Made by a program: the position numbers and the translations under genes
Shown: positions 43,547-53,500 of the stretch, in pieces
Numbering within the stretch: position 1 is the first letter of the stretch
Layout: the number at the start of each line of letters is the position of its first letter
Source: Flavilitoribacter nigricans DSM 23189 = NBRC 102662
GTDB lineage: Bacteria > Bacteroidota > Bacteroidia > Chitinophagales > Saprospiraceae
Assembly: GCF_002646595.1 (NCBI RefSeq)
Contig: NZ_PDUD01000001.1
Span: forward strand, 248,001 to 312,000
Length of the DNA: 64,000 nt
Direction: 5' to 3'
Notes under the pieces: model-generated
The model's database searches: none
What the model was told of the DNA's origin: nothing
What the model saw: the letters and a program-made list of their open reading frames with translations, nothing else

Positions 43547-45502
43547 TTATCCGCCGGCCATTTCCAGTTCCATTGCTGCCTCTTCCCATTCCTCCATGGC
43601 CTTGGTCAGGTCCGATTTTTTTTGTTCGTATTCGATGGTGATCTTCTCCACGTCCGCTCCATCGTAAAAAGCGGGATCCGCCATCTTTTTCTCAAATTTT
43701 GCAATTTCCTCTTCGATCCGGTTGATGCGTTTTTCCGCATTGCTTACCGCGCGGGTCAGCCGTTTGCGCTCTTCGTGGGATAAGGTCTTTTTGGGTTCTT
43801 CCTGCACCGGAGCGTTCTCCTGCCGGGTATTCACGACATTGGTATTCGCCGAGGGCTGGACGGTTTTACCGATCTCCACATCCCGCATATTATCGAGCGC
43901 CCGTTTTTCGAGGAAGGCCGTTACGTCACCGATATAGTGGTGCAGTTGCTTATCCCGGAACTCTACGACGCGATTGGTCAGTCCGTTCAGAAATTCCCGG
44001 TCGTGGGAGACCACGATCATCGTGCCGTCGTATTCTTTCAGCGCCTGTTTGAGCACATCTTTAGACAGCATGTCCAGGTGGTTCGTAGGTTCATCCAGTA
44101 CCAGTAAATTAAAGGGGCGCAGCAACAGACAAGCCAGCGCCAGACGGGCCCGCTCTCCTCCGGATAGGACCGATACTTTTTTATCGACATCTTCCCCGCT
44201 GAACATGAAGGCACCAAGGATGGTGCGCAGCTTGGTACGCATTTCCGGGGGACTGTACATTTCCATGGTTTCCAACAGGGTCAGCTTGGAATCCAGGGTA
44301 TCCGACTGATTCTGGGCGTAATAGCCCAATTCCACATTGTAGCCCAGATCCAGCGTTCCGCCGGTATATTTCAGTTCGTCTACAATGATCTTGGCCAAAG
44401 TAGTTTTTCCCTGACCGTTCTGACCGACAAAAGCGACCCGGTCTCCCCGGTCCAGCCTTAGATCGACTTCCTGTAAAACCAGCAGATCTCCGTATTTTTT
44501 AGTCAGATCTTTTGCTTCCACCACTACCTGACCGGAACGCGGCGCGGGTGGGAACCGGAGATTCATCGTAGCGGCATCCACATCCTCGATCTCGATCCGT
44601 TCGATCTTATCCAGTTGTTTTTGCATGGACTGCGCCATCTTCGTCTTGGTGGCCTTCGCCATAAAGCGGTTGATCGTCTTTTCCTTCTGGGCGATCATGC
44701 GCTGCTGGTTCTGGTAGGCGGCCATTTGCTTTTCCCGGCGGTCTTTGCGCAATTCCACGTATTTGCTGTACGGCGCCTTGTAATCATAGACCTGCCCGAG
44801 TTCCACCTCTACCGTTCGTTTGGTGATGGTATCCAGGAACTGACGGTCGTGAGAGATCACGATGATCGCGCCCGGATAATCCTGCAGGAAGTTCTCCAGC
44901 CAGATGATCGATTCGATATCCAGGTGGTTTGTAGGCTCATCCAGCAGCAGGTAATCCGGTTGGCTCAGCAGCATCTTCGCGAGTTCGACCCGCATTTGCC
45001 AGCCACCGCTGAACTCCGTGGTTTGGCGGTTCATATCACCGTCCTTAAAACCAAGTCCCTTCAGTACCTTTTCGATATCGGCCTGGGCGGAAGAACCACC
45101 CAGAATGTGCAGGCGGTGGTTGACGGCGTCGAGTTCTTCCAGCAGTTTGTGGTAACCGTTGCTCTCGTAGTCCGTCCGGTTACCGATCTCTTCCGTCAGT
45201 TCTTCCAGCCGACTTTCCAGTCGCTGGATCTCCTCAAAGGCCGTCATGGTCTCTTCCAGTACGGTACGCCCGCGGGGCAGTTCGATCTCCTGGTGCAAAA
45301 AACCCAGAGAAGAAGCAGATGGTCGGGCGATCGTGCCCTCATCGGGATTGATGGTATTCGCAATGATCTTGAGCAGGGTAGATTTCCCCGCACCATTGCG
45401 GCCTACCAGTCCCACTTTATCACGTTCTGCAATCACCAGATTTACGTGGTCGAACAGTACACGTTCACCGTATTTTAGAGATATATCGCTTAGCGTCAGC
45501 AT
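43547..45502 (-). CDS. ABC-F family ATPase
   Basis: The 651-aa soluble protein has two ABC ATPase domains. The first has Walker A GRNGAGKST near residue 37 and FSGGWQMRVELAKMLL; the second has GQNGQGKTT near residue 358 and LSGGERARLALACLL. A linker rich in Lys/Arg and Gln (about 240-300) lies between them, and a C-terminal coiled coil covers the last 90 residues. No membrane segment is present. ABC-F proteins act on the ribosome in translation or antibiotic protection; the C-terminal coil recalls Uup/YfmR-type members. A TATTTTTG box lies about 30 nt upstream. Confidence 0.93.
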   Translation of the reverse strand: MLTLSDISLKYGERVLFDHVNLVIAERDKVGLVGRNGAGKSTLLKIIANTINPDEGTIARPSASSLGFLHQEIELPRGRTVLEETMTAFEEIQRLESRLEELTEEIGNRTDYESNGYHKLLEELDAVNHRLHILGGSSAQADIEKVLKGLGFKDGDMNRQTTEFSGGWQMRVELAKMLLSQPDYLLLDEPTNHLDIESIIWLENFLQDYPGAIIVISHDRQFLDTITKRTVEVELGQVYDYKAPYSKYVELRKDRREKQMAAYQNQQRMIAQKEKTINRFMAKATKTKMAQSMQKQLDKIERIEIEDVDAATMNLRFPPAPRSGQVVVEAKDLTKKYGDLLVLQEVDLRLDRGDRVAFVGQNGQGKTTLAKIIVDELKYTGGTLDLGYNVELGYYAQNQSDTLDSKLTLLETMEMYSPPEMRTKLRTILGAFMFSGEDVDKKVSVLSGGERARLALACLLLRPFNLLVLDEPTNHLDMLSKDVLKQALKEYDGTMIVVSHDREFLNGLTNRVVEFRDKQLHHYIGDVTAFLEKRALDNMRDVEIGKTVQPSANTNVVNTRQENAPVQEEPKKTLSHEERKRLTRAVSNAEKRINRIEEEIAKFEKKMADPAFYDGADVEKITIEYEQKKSDLTKAMEEWEEAAMELEMAGG

Positions 45503-45531
45503 GCATTATTTCCTTGAAATGAATAGAACGG

Positions 45532-45539
45532 CAAAAATA
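45532..45539 (-). promoter_or_regulatory. -7 promoter box for the ABC-F gene
   Basis: TATTTTTG on the minus strand, about 30 nt before the ATG at 45502. No standard -33 TTG is present. Confidence 0.4.
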
Positions 45540-45604
45540 GGAAAGAATTGGTGAAATCGATGATCGGGGACCATCGAAGAATAACTTATCGCCGGTAAGC
45601 TCAT

Positions 45605-46660
45605 TCATGCCTTCTCCAGCGTAAAACCAAAAGTGGATCCCACGCCCGGCGTACTCCGCACGTTGATCGTTTGTTTGTGAGCTTCGATGATGTGTTTAAC
45701 GATAGAAAGCCCCAGTCCGGAACCACCCTGCGCCCGCGACCGGCTTTTGTCTACCCGGTAGAAACGGTCAAAAACGTGTAACAGATGGTTCTTGGGGATG
45801 CCGATCCCGTTATCGGCCACTTCGATGAGCATATTTTTGTCCATGTCGTAAAAACCGACCTTGGTCTTGCCGCCGCTATTCCCGTATTTGATGGAATTGT
45901 GGATCAGATTAGTCAGCACCTGCCGGATGTATTCCCGGTCCGCCAGCACCTTATAATTCTGGGAGGCCCCGTCCTTGAATTCCAGGATGATCTCCTTTTC
46001 CCGGGCCTTGATCTCCAGATCTTCAAATATTTCTTCCGTCAGTTCCTTGATATCGAAAGCCTGCATTTCCAGTACCAGGTTCCCCGCTTCCAGCCGGGCA
46101 ATGGCGCTGAGGTCCTCGACGATGGTATACAGCCGGTCGACATTTTTGGCGGCTTTTTTGAGGAAAGTCATATTGACCTTGTCGTCGTATAATCCGCCAT
46201 CCAATAAGGTATGCAGGTAGCCCTGAATAGTAAAAATGGGCGTTTTCAATTCGTGGGAAATATCCCCGACAAACTTACGCCGGTAATCGGCCCAGGCCCG
46301 GAAACGGTCGAGTTCCTGTTGCTGGATTGCCGCCCAGGCGTTCACTTCCTTTTCTACTTCCTCAATGATATTGTTATCTACATCAATGCCCGGCGCCTTT
46401 TCATCCGGGGATCGTTTGTGCCGGTGAATGGTTTTGTAGATGAGCTTTACCTTACGGTAGATGTACTTTTTGAGATAGTAAAGATTGACCAGATAAGCGA
46501 GGCCCAGAATCGTGAGCGGAAACAGGATCCAAGCCAACCAACCGGAAACGAATTCCAGATTGGTCACCCCGATATAAAAGACCAGGGAGTAGGCACTAAG
46601 TAATATGGCAGACGCCAGGGCGATCTGCCGTGGCGTCGGATTTTTCATCATTCCAAACAT
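45605..46660 (-). CDS. Sensor histidine kinase (PhoR-like)
   Basis: The product of about 351 aa has two N-terminal membrane helices with a very short loop between them (IALASAILLSAYSLVFYIG, WLAWILFPLTILGLAYLV), so no real periplasmic sensor domain. The HisKA site is FVGDISHELKTPIFTIQGYL near residue 140. The ATPase core has the N box LTNLIHNSIKYGNSGG, the G1 motif VADNGIGIP and the G2 motif GGSGLGLSIVKHI. It is encoded 75 nt after its response regulator. Several starts are possible (GTG 46681, ATG 46660, ATG 46648). The combination resembles phosphate-type PhoR but the signal is unknown. Confidence 0.92.
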   Translation of the reverse strand: MFGMMKNPTPRQIALASAILLSAYSLVFYIGVTNLEFVSGWLAWILFPLTILGLAYLVNLYYLKKYIYRKVKLIYKTIHRHKRSPDEKAPGIDVDNNIIEEVEKEVNAWAAIQQQELDRFRAWADYRRKFVGDISHELKTPIFTIQGYLHTLLDGGLYDDKVNMTFLKKAAKNVDRLYTIVEDLSAIARLEAGNLVLEMQAFDIKELTEEIFEDLEIKAREKEIILEFKDGASQNYKVLADREYIRQVLTNLIHNSIKYGNSGGKTKVGFYDMDKNMLIEVADNGIGIPKNHLLHVFDRFYRVDKSRSRAQGGSGLGLSIVKHIIEAHKQTINVRSTPGVGSTFGFTLEKA

Positions 46661-46735
46661 ACAATTAAGGCGTCGGGCCACAACGGCCGTTTTTCAGTTA
46701 TTGCTGAAAATGGAAACCGGAACCCAGCTACCTCT

Positions 46736-47422
46736 TTAAAATTCAAACTTATAACCGATTCCTTTGATCGTTTTAATGTAGTGATCGCCGATCTTTTCGC
46801 GCAGTTTGCGAATATGGACGTCAATGGTCCGGTTCCCAACGATAACGTCGGTGCCCCAGACTTTATTGAAGATCTCCTCCCGGGAAAATACCTTTCCGGG
46901 TTTGGAGATCAGCAAATTGATCAGTTCAAATTCCTTTTTAGCCAGTTCGATGACCTCTTCACCCTTTTGTACCGTAACTTTTTCCCGGTCGATGATCAGA
47001 TCTCCCACCTGTACGGAATCTCCGTCCACTTCCTGTTCTTCCGAACGATCCGAGCGGCGCAACAGCGCTTTGACCCGGCTCATAAATACTCGGGGACGAA
47101 TGGGTTTGGTAATGTAATCATCGCCACCGACCTCCAGGGCCGCGATCTGCGAATAGTCCTCTTCGCGGGCGGTAAGAAAAGCGATCAGGGTCTTGTCGAA
47201 CATTGGTTTGGATCGAAGGTTCCGGCACACCTCAACGCCGTCCATTTTCGGCATCATGATGTCCAGAATGATCAGATCCGGTTTTTCTTTCTCCGCCAGC
47301 ATCACGCCCTCTTCACCGTTGGAAGCCGTGAATACCCGGTACCCCTCCTTATTGAGGTTGTATTCAAGAAACTCCAGAATATCCGGCTCGTCATCAACGA
47401 CTAAAATTTTCACGGAATCCAT
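46736..47422 (-). CDS. OmpR/PhoB-family response regulator
   Basis: The 228-aa protein has a receiver domain (KILVVDDEPDILEFLEYNL; phosphate-accepting Asp in LIILDIMMPKMDG near residue 54; Thr in FLTAREEDY; Lys in DYITKPIRPR) and a winged-helix DNA-binding domain (SREEIFNKVWG, VDVHIRKLREKIG-like segment, IKTIKGIGYKFEF at the end). Its partner is the kinase gene downstream. A TATTTTTG box lies about 130 nt upstream. Confidence 0.95.
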   Translation of the reverse strand: MDSVKILVVDDEPDILEFLEYNLNKEGYRVFTASNGEEGVMLAEKEKPDLIILDIMMPKMDGVEVCRNLRSKPMFDKTLIAFLTAREEDYSQIAALEVGGDDYITKPIRPRVFMSRVKALLRRSDRSEEQEVDGDSVQVGDLIIDREKVTVQKGEEVIELAKKEFELINLLISKPGKVFSREEIFNKVWGTDVIVGNRTIDVHIRKLREKIGDHYIKTIKGIGYKFEF

Positions 47423-47550
47423 AGACGATGGAATTAAAATGTCCGGATCAAAAGCCTTTATAGATATGGATCACCGGACCGTTAAACTTCTCAACATTGG
47501 ACCGCTCCCGTTCGGGAACAGCACCAATGTATAAAATACAACAATTTCGG

Positions 47551-47558
47551 CAAAAATA
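47551..47558 (-). promoter_or_regulatory. -7 promoter box for the two-component operon
   Basis: TATTTTTG on the minus strand gives a leader of about 120 nt before the regulator ATG. The -33 element is not evident. Confidence 0.35.
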
Positions 47559-47643
47559 ACAGAATGCGTACCCCCGCTGGCCACCTCGGTATTAAATAAT
47601 TGTTAAGTAACGGGCGGCCATTTAATACAGAGTTGACATAGGA

Positions 47644-48012
47644 TCATTCCATATTTTCATCGCCGCGTTCGGAGGCTTCCAACACATTCAGCCTTTCCAT
47701 GATCTGAACGTAAATGGCATCCAGGCGTTCGGGATCTTCCCGTAGCACGTTCATCGACTCGTCGAAATCCTGTTGGGTCACTCCGTGTTCCCGGTAGATC
47801 ATCCGGTAGTAGACATTGCCCACGGTGTCCCGGTCCGCTACGGGAAGCTTTTCGATCATCGATTCGGCCATGTGCATATCGATGAGGACCTCGACCAGTT
47901 TTTCCTCGGTCAGAGGGATTGGAACTTCCTCTTTCCCACAGGAAATCAGCAGGATAAGACCAGCCAGTAGCAGTGATGGTAACAATTGCTTAATCAAGCG
48001 CGTAGTGCTCAT
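47644..48012 (-). CDS. DUF4296 lipoprotein
   Basis: The product of about 122 aa from ATG 48012 starts with a lipoprotein signal (LLPSLLLAGLILLISC). The mature part is helical and acidic: EEKLVEVLIDMHMAESMIEKL, VYYRMIYREHGVTQQDFDESM, a pattern matching DUF4296, a Bacteroidota-restricted envelope protein of unknown role. An ATG at 48036 would add eight residues before the signal and is less likely. It lies 28 nt past the stop of the SixA-like gene in the same direction. Confidence 0.82.
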   Translation of the reverse strand: MSTTRLIKQLLPSLLLAGLILLISCGKEEVPIPLTEEKLVEVLIDMHMAESMIEKLPVADRDTVGNVYYRMIYREHGVTQQDFDESMNVLREDPERLDAIYVQIMERLNVLEASERGDENME

Positions 48013-48064
48013 GATGGTAGTTAAATGATCTTGCAAAATTCCGGCATGTTCCCTGCTCCCCCCG

Positions 48065-48565
48065 TTACCGCTTTTTAAACTGCTTGGGGAACCAGAATTC
48101 CTGAACGGTTCCCTCTCCCTTTTTCAGGCCACTCCATTTATTGGTCTTGAGGGCCAGGGCGACAACTCCACAGGTCGGTACATTATCGATGTATTCATCG
48201 GCAAAATAGTTGGCGACGCTGGTAAATGTCGGATTATGACCGAACAAAAATACGGTATTCCAGTCATCCGGCCAATCCCGGGCCAGACGAAGAATATCTT
48301 CGGCGTAAGCGTGGTAGATATTGACGTTTTGCACGATGTCCTCCGGGTTGATGCCCTGAGCCTGGGCGAAGAATACGGCAGTAGAATAGGCGCGTTTGGC
48401 CGGGCTGCTCACCAGTTTATCGGGAATAATGCCCTCATCCCGAACCATCTGGGCCATGAAGGGAGCGTCCCGCAGCCCCCGGGAAGCCAGGGGCCGATCG
48501 AAGTCTTTTAATTCGGGATAGTCCCAGCTACTTTTGGCATGCCTGATTAAATATAGCATCTTCAT
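48065..48565 (-). CDS. SixA-like histidine phosphatase
   Basis: The 166-aa cytoplasmic protein has the phosphoglycerate-mutase-type motif LIRHAKSSWDYP at the N-terminus, LASRGLRDAPFMAQ, SSPAKRAYSTA and FLFGHNPTFTSVANYF with the second catalytic His. This small form matches SixA/phosphohistidine phosphatases. The substrate cannot be told. It precedes the DUF4296 gene and is divergent from the SDR gene. Confidence 0.88.
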   Translation of the reverse strand: MKMLYLIRHAKSSWDYPELKDFDRPLASRGLRDAPFMAQMVRDEGIIPDKLVSSPAKRAYSTAVFFAQAQGINPEDIVQNVNIYHAYAEDILRLARDWPDDWNTVFLFGHNPTFTSVANYFADEYIDNVPTCGVVALALKTNKWSGLKKGEGTVQEFWFPKQFKKR

Positions 48566-48632
48566 ACTCCAAAATTGTTTTTAGTAACCGATTTTAATCC
48601 CGACCTTTGCTCTCCACCATCGAAAATCGATT

Positions 48633-49430
48633 ATGAGTTTCAATAATAAGGTAGTTTGGATAACTGGAGCATCGTCTGGTATTGGGGAACATTTAGCTTA
48701 CGCCTTTGCAGCCGAAGGAGCTAAATTAGTCATATCGAGTCGTAATAAAAAAGAATTGGAACGCGTCAAACAAAACTGCAACGAGGAAACAGAGATCATG
48801 ATCCTGCCGATGGATGTTGCGGATTTTGATTCCATTCCGGAAAAAGCGCAAAGTGTTCTGGACCGCTTCGGTTTCATCAATGTACTGATCAACAGCGCCG
48901 GTATTTCCCAGCGGGCGCTGATCAAGGACACCGATTTTTCGGTTGATAAAAAGATCATGGAGGTTAATTACCTCGGTACCGTTGCCGTTACCAAAGCCGT
49001 ACTTCCGGCATTTATCCGGCAGCAATTCGGGCATATCGTAGTCATCAGCAGTGTTATGGGCAAAATGGGTGTTCCCTGGCGTTCCGGGTATGCTGCTTCC
49101 AAACACGCTTTGCACGGCTATTTCGATGCCCTGCGGGCGGAGTTGGAAGCCTCCGATGTTCCGGTTAAAGTAACCATTCTCATCCCCGGATATGTTCAGT
49201 CCAACGCCACAATAAATGCGTTGAAGGGAGACGGCACCAAGAATAACTCCGTTTCGGAAGCCAATAAGAACGGTCTGGACCCCGCGGTCTTTGCCAAAAA
49301 GGCGCTGGACGCCATACGGTCCGGCAAACGGGAAGCCGCCATCGGGGGAAAAGAGATCTATTCGATCTATTTCAAACGGTTCTTCCCGGGCTTTGTCGCC
49401 AGGATGGTGCGTAAGGTAAGGCTGTCCTAA
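48633..49430 (+). CDS. Short-chain dehydrogenase/reductase
   Basis: The 265-aa protein is a classical SDR: TGASSGIGEHLAYAFA at the N-terminus (cofactor binding), INSAGISQRA, the catalytic Ser in VISSVMGKMG and the YAASKHAL active-site motif near residue 155. SSRNKKELERVKQNC after the second strand suggests NADP(H). The PGYVQSNATINALKG stretch and DPAVFAKKALDAIRSGK tail resemble the DHRS7-like group. Substrate unknown. A strong bidirectional terminator follows. Confidence 0.9.
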   Translation: MSFNNKVVWITGASSGIGEHLAYAFAAEGAKLVISSRNKKELERVKQNCNEETEIMILPMDVADFDSIPEKAQSVLDRFGFINVLINSAGISQRALIKDTDFSVDKKIMEVNYLGTVAVTKAVLPAFIRQQFGHIVVISSVMGKMGVPWRSGYAASKHALHGYFDALRAELEASDVPVKVTILIPGYVQSNATINALKGDGTKNNSVSEANKNGLDPAVFAKKALDAIRSGKREAAIGGKEIYSIYFKRFFPGFVARMVRKVRLS

Positions 49431-49445
49431 AAGTAATTATACTAT

Positions 49446-49506
49446 AAAAAAAGGTGTACAGGCGGGCAATTGAAATATTTGCTTTTCCGTCCGTACACCT
49501 TTTTTG
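49446..49506. terminator. Bidirectional terminator between the SDR and M43 protease genes
   Basis: Stem 49446-49459 with 49493-49506 (A-run, then GGTGTAC / GTACACC, then T-run) with further inner pairing. It serves both convergent genes. Confidence 0.85.
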
Positions 49507-49523
49507 TTGGGTGTTTTCCCGGG

Positions 49524-50333
49524 CTACCAGTATTTTACCGGAGCCAGTTCGTACTGACCAATCATCCGCTGGTACTGTCCGTAAGTAAAGCCGCAGCGGC
49601 AGGTATCCTGGTAGTAGGACATGAAGTTGCCGACGTGGGGAATGTAGATCTGCCCGTTGGCATCCGAAGACGCATCGATGAAACGGCAGCCCTGCTCCAC
49701 ATCAACGTAATTTTCCACCGGCATACCGATCTCGTAAGGATCCGCCGGCGTATCGCAAACGAGGTCACCGGCTTCTTCACAGTTATCGCCGTTCACGGTC
49801 TCTTCGCCGAATTCGGTTTCAAAGGTGTGGTACAGACCGAAGAAATGCCCCATTTCGTGGATCAGTGATTTGGGTTCGTTGATGGTGCAGTCCTTCTTCA
49901 TCAGAATGGCACCGCCACTGTCGGTCATGGTGATCGCTCCCTGATCCGTATAGCCGCATTCCATGTCTTCGTCCCAGTCGATGGTATTGACGAAGAATAC
50001 ATTGATGCGGTTATCCTGCAGGTGTTTAACTTTCAATTCCGTCCACTCATTTTCATTTTCCGTATCGTCGTACTGAAAATTATCGATAATGGATACTTCA
50101 CACAGGGTGAAAGACATACAGATCGGTGCGTAGTATTTATTCAGGGAATCAACTGCAGCTTCGATATCAGACTCCAGGATGTTGGTTTCTCCCATGGAAT
50201 CCCGTAAAATGTGGGCAACCAGGTTAAAGTCTTTATTTACACAGGGTAAAGTAGCCTGTTTGGTCGTATATTGCTGGCTCCAGGCCAAAGTGGTGAAACC
50301 AAGAAACCCAAGAATGACAATAATTTTCTTCAT
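49524..50333 (-). CDS. Secreted M43-type zinc metalloprotease without sorting domain
   Basis: From ATG 50333 the product is about 269 aa with a signal peptide (IIVILGFLGFTTLAWSQ). The zinc site is HEMGHFFGLYH from about residue 159, with a Met-turn NFMSYYQD near the C-terminus: the M43 pappalysin-like pattern. Seven or more cysteines in the mature part suggest disulfides. Unlike the protease at 38131-39693 it stops soon after the catalytic domain and has no T9SS domain, so it may stay periplasmic. ATG 50345 or 50366 would extend the signal. It is divergent from the giant PKD gene. Confidence 0.87.
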   Translation of the reverse strand: MKKIIVILGFLGFTTLAWSQQYTTKQATLPCVNKDFNLVAHILRDSMGETNILESDIEAAVDSLNKYYAPICMSFTLCEVSIIDNFQYDDTENENEWTELKVKHLQDNRINVFFVNTIDWDEDMECGYTDQGAITMTDSGGAILMKKDCTINEPKSLIHEMGHFFGLYHTFETEFGEETVNGDNCEEAGDLVCDTPADPYEIGMPVENYVDVEQGCRFIDASSDANGQIYIPHVGNFMSYYQDTCRCGFTYGQYQRMIGQYELAPVKYW

Positions 50334-50414
50334 AGAAATGGTCATGAGCGGTTTAGAAAAACTCAAAGTAAATCAATAAAAACCAAATAAGGTATTAGGA
50401 TCGCAACAAAATTA

Positions 50415-50422
50415 TAACTTTG
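50415..50422 (+). promoter_or_regulatory. -7 promoter box for the PKD/CHU_C gene
   Basis: TAACTTTG fully matches TAnnTTTG. It lies between the divergent M43 and PKD genes; no standard -33 TTG is present. Confidence 0.4.
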
Positions 50423-50561
50423 GCGTGTAGCTTGCTTTTAGGTATTTGCAAACTTATGGTTTTTACATTTTCTTTGCAAAATGCCAAAGACAAAAGTCGG
50501 TAGAACACAAAACATGATTATGAATCGAAAACGGATACCATCCTGGCCTAATCCCATTTAC

Positions 50562-53500
50562 ATGATGAAATATACGCTCTATTCCGTATTTACTGCTGCT
50601 CTTCTGATAGGAACTATCGCAAACACCGCTGCCCAATCCGCTACGATCACGGAAGGATGTGCCCCCTTGCTGGTACAGTTTTCCGCACCAACCGGACTGG
50701 ACGCCTTTTTCTGGGACTTCAAAAATGGAAACAACTCCAGCAACGCAAATCCCAGCGAGACTTTCCAGGAACCCGGTGTCTACGTAGTTGAATTCGGCCT
50801 GGGTGTCGGCCTGCCGCCCATCGGCACCGTCACGATTACGGTGTATGCGAAACCGGTGCTCGATTTTGCCGGCGATCCCACCGGCGGTTGTGCGCCGCTG
50901 CCCGTTCAGTTCACCAACAACTCTACTATCGATCAGGCGATCCTGGATGCCGGGGTCAGCTACAACTGGACCTTTGGTGACGGGCAGTCCGATCAGACCG
51001 AAAATCCCAATCATACCTACGGCGTGGCCGGTAGTTATAATGTCGGTTTGCAGATCGTTTCCGATCTGACCAACTGTAGTGTAGCTACTACTGAGCCCGG
51101 CTTTATAAATGTATCCAGTGTCAATGCCGCTTTTACCACCGATCCCTCGCCGGCTACCAGCTGCGAAGCGCCCCTGACCGTCAATTTCATCAACCAGACG
51201 GAAGGCGAAGGCCTGATGTTCGACTGGGATTTCGGCAACGGTGAGGCCTCCGGAGCGATCAGCCCACCCGCCGTTACCTACACCGAAGACGGGGAATACG
51301 AAGTGCTGATGACGGTGACGGATGAGAACGGTTGTGCCGGAAGCGCCACCCAGATCGTTACGGTTGGCAACCCGGTTGCTGATTTCACCATTCCCGATAC
51401 CGTTTGCCTGGATCAGCCCGTACAGCTGGTGAACAACTCCACCAACGGCTCGTACGTGTGGACCTTCGGTCCGGACGCATCTCCGACCGTTTCTACGGAT
51501 GCGGAACCGGAAGTAAGTTTCGGAGAAGCAGGAGACACTGATGTTCGCCTGGTAGTTACTTCTCTGGACGGACAATGTACCAGTGAAATAACCAAAACGA
51601 CTTTTGTTCAGGATGTTGACGGATCCTTTACTTCCGATCCGACCTTCCTCTGCAGTGAACCTTTTGAATTTACCTATACTCCGGCGATCATTGATGAGAA
51701 CGCCACTTATTCCTGGTTATTCAGTGATTCCACCACTTCGACGGAAGCTATGCCCACCTACATGGTGCCGGTAGATACCAATGTTTACGCCGAAACGGGT
51801 GTACGCGAGATCCGGACGGAACTGATGCTGACCACCTCCGCGGGCTGTACGACTACATTTTCCCGGACGGATACGGTCTTCCAGGCTTATGCGCTCTTCA
51901 TGCCGGATGTCGACAACGGCTGCGCGCCGCTGACCGTGACCTTCTCGGATTCCAGCGCCGCTTATACCGATATCGTTTCCTACACCTATATATACGGTGA
52001 CGGCCAGACCGCCACTTTCAATAACGATGATGACCATTCCTATACGTTTACCGATGCCGGCGAGTACGATGTACTGCTGGTGATCGAAGACGCTACCGGC
52101 TGTACGGATACTTCCTACGCCGTGCGCATCGACGTTGGTGAACCGATCACTGCCGATTTCACGGTAGATAAGCAGGATGTTTGTCCGGGTGAGGAAGTTA
52201 CCCTAACAACCACTACCCAGGATGACCGCATCGATGCCTGGCACTTCGATACCGACGACGGCCGGTCCTCGCACTGCTACAACGAACCGAACCTGACCTG
52301 GTCTTTCATTACCGAAGCCAAGGAAATGGACGTGACCCTGACGGTAGAATACAACGGCTGTTACAGCGATGTGACCAAACAGAATTTCATCAATGTGCAG
52401 GGCCCCATTGCCAATCTCTACTACGAAATGGACTGTGAGGCACCCCTGGTATATACTTTCCGCGATTCCAGCTTCAACGCCACGAACGTCAGCTGGGACT
52501 TCGGAGACGGTACCACCGGCACGGGCGCGGAAGTAGAACATACTTACGCCGAGACCGGTGATTACTGGGTGAAACTGACCGCCGAGAATGCCGGTACGGG
52601 TTGTGCGGCCTCCGTGGACTCCGCCCTGGTTTGCGTACGGATGCCGGTCGCTCAGTTTGAGCTGGACCCGATGATCTGTATCGGCTCCCAGGTCGACCTG
52701 GACGGTTCCGAATCTGTGGACGTAAATGCCGAGTGCTGGAAAGGATATACCTGGTACTTTGAACTCTCGGGCCGCCCGATCACTACGCAGGATTCTTCCA
52801 TCGAATTCTCTTTCAGCAATCCGGGTATGGAAACGGTCATGCTGGAGGTAGAAGATGTGAACGGATGTAAGGATACCGCTACGGTCATGACCCAGATCTA
52901 CGACATTCAGGCCAATTTTGCCCTGGATGATTCCCGGATCTGTATCCCGGGAACGATCAACTTTACGGACGAAAGTTCCGCCGATACAACCATCACCAAA
53001 TGGGAATGGATGTTTGGCGACGGTGTCGGAATGGCTTCCGGCCCGAATCCATCTTATACTTATACGAACCTGGCCGGTGTACCTCCCGGGGAAGGCATAT
53101 CGGTTACCCTCTCGATTGAAGACGAACTGGGATGTACCGCGGAAGCCAGCCAGACCATCAGCGTCTACCAACCGCAGAGTACCATTACCGCTTCGGACCT
53201 GACGATCTGTGCCGGTGATATGATCGATCTCTCCGCTTCCGACTTTACCCAGGAAGGCTCCAATCTGAGTTTCAGCTGGGATCTCGGTAACGGTCAGACG
53301 GCTACCAGCCAGAATACCGAAGCGACCTACGATGCCGGTGGCACTTATCCGGTAGTACTGAACTTCGTAGAGATCGCCACGGGATGTGCCGGGCAGACCA
53401 CCGCTCTGGTACAGGTACAGGATTACCCCGTACCGTCCGTAGTGATCGATGCCATGGATCCGCAAAATATCTGTATCAATACGCCGGTCCCCTTCCTGTA

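Noticed and set aside
50463-53465. Long minus-strand frames (370 and 420 codons) opposite the PKD gene
   Set aside because: Repeat structure and signal peptide support the plus strand; the reverse frames mirror the repeats and carry no signal or motif.
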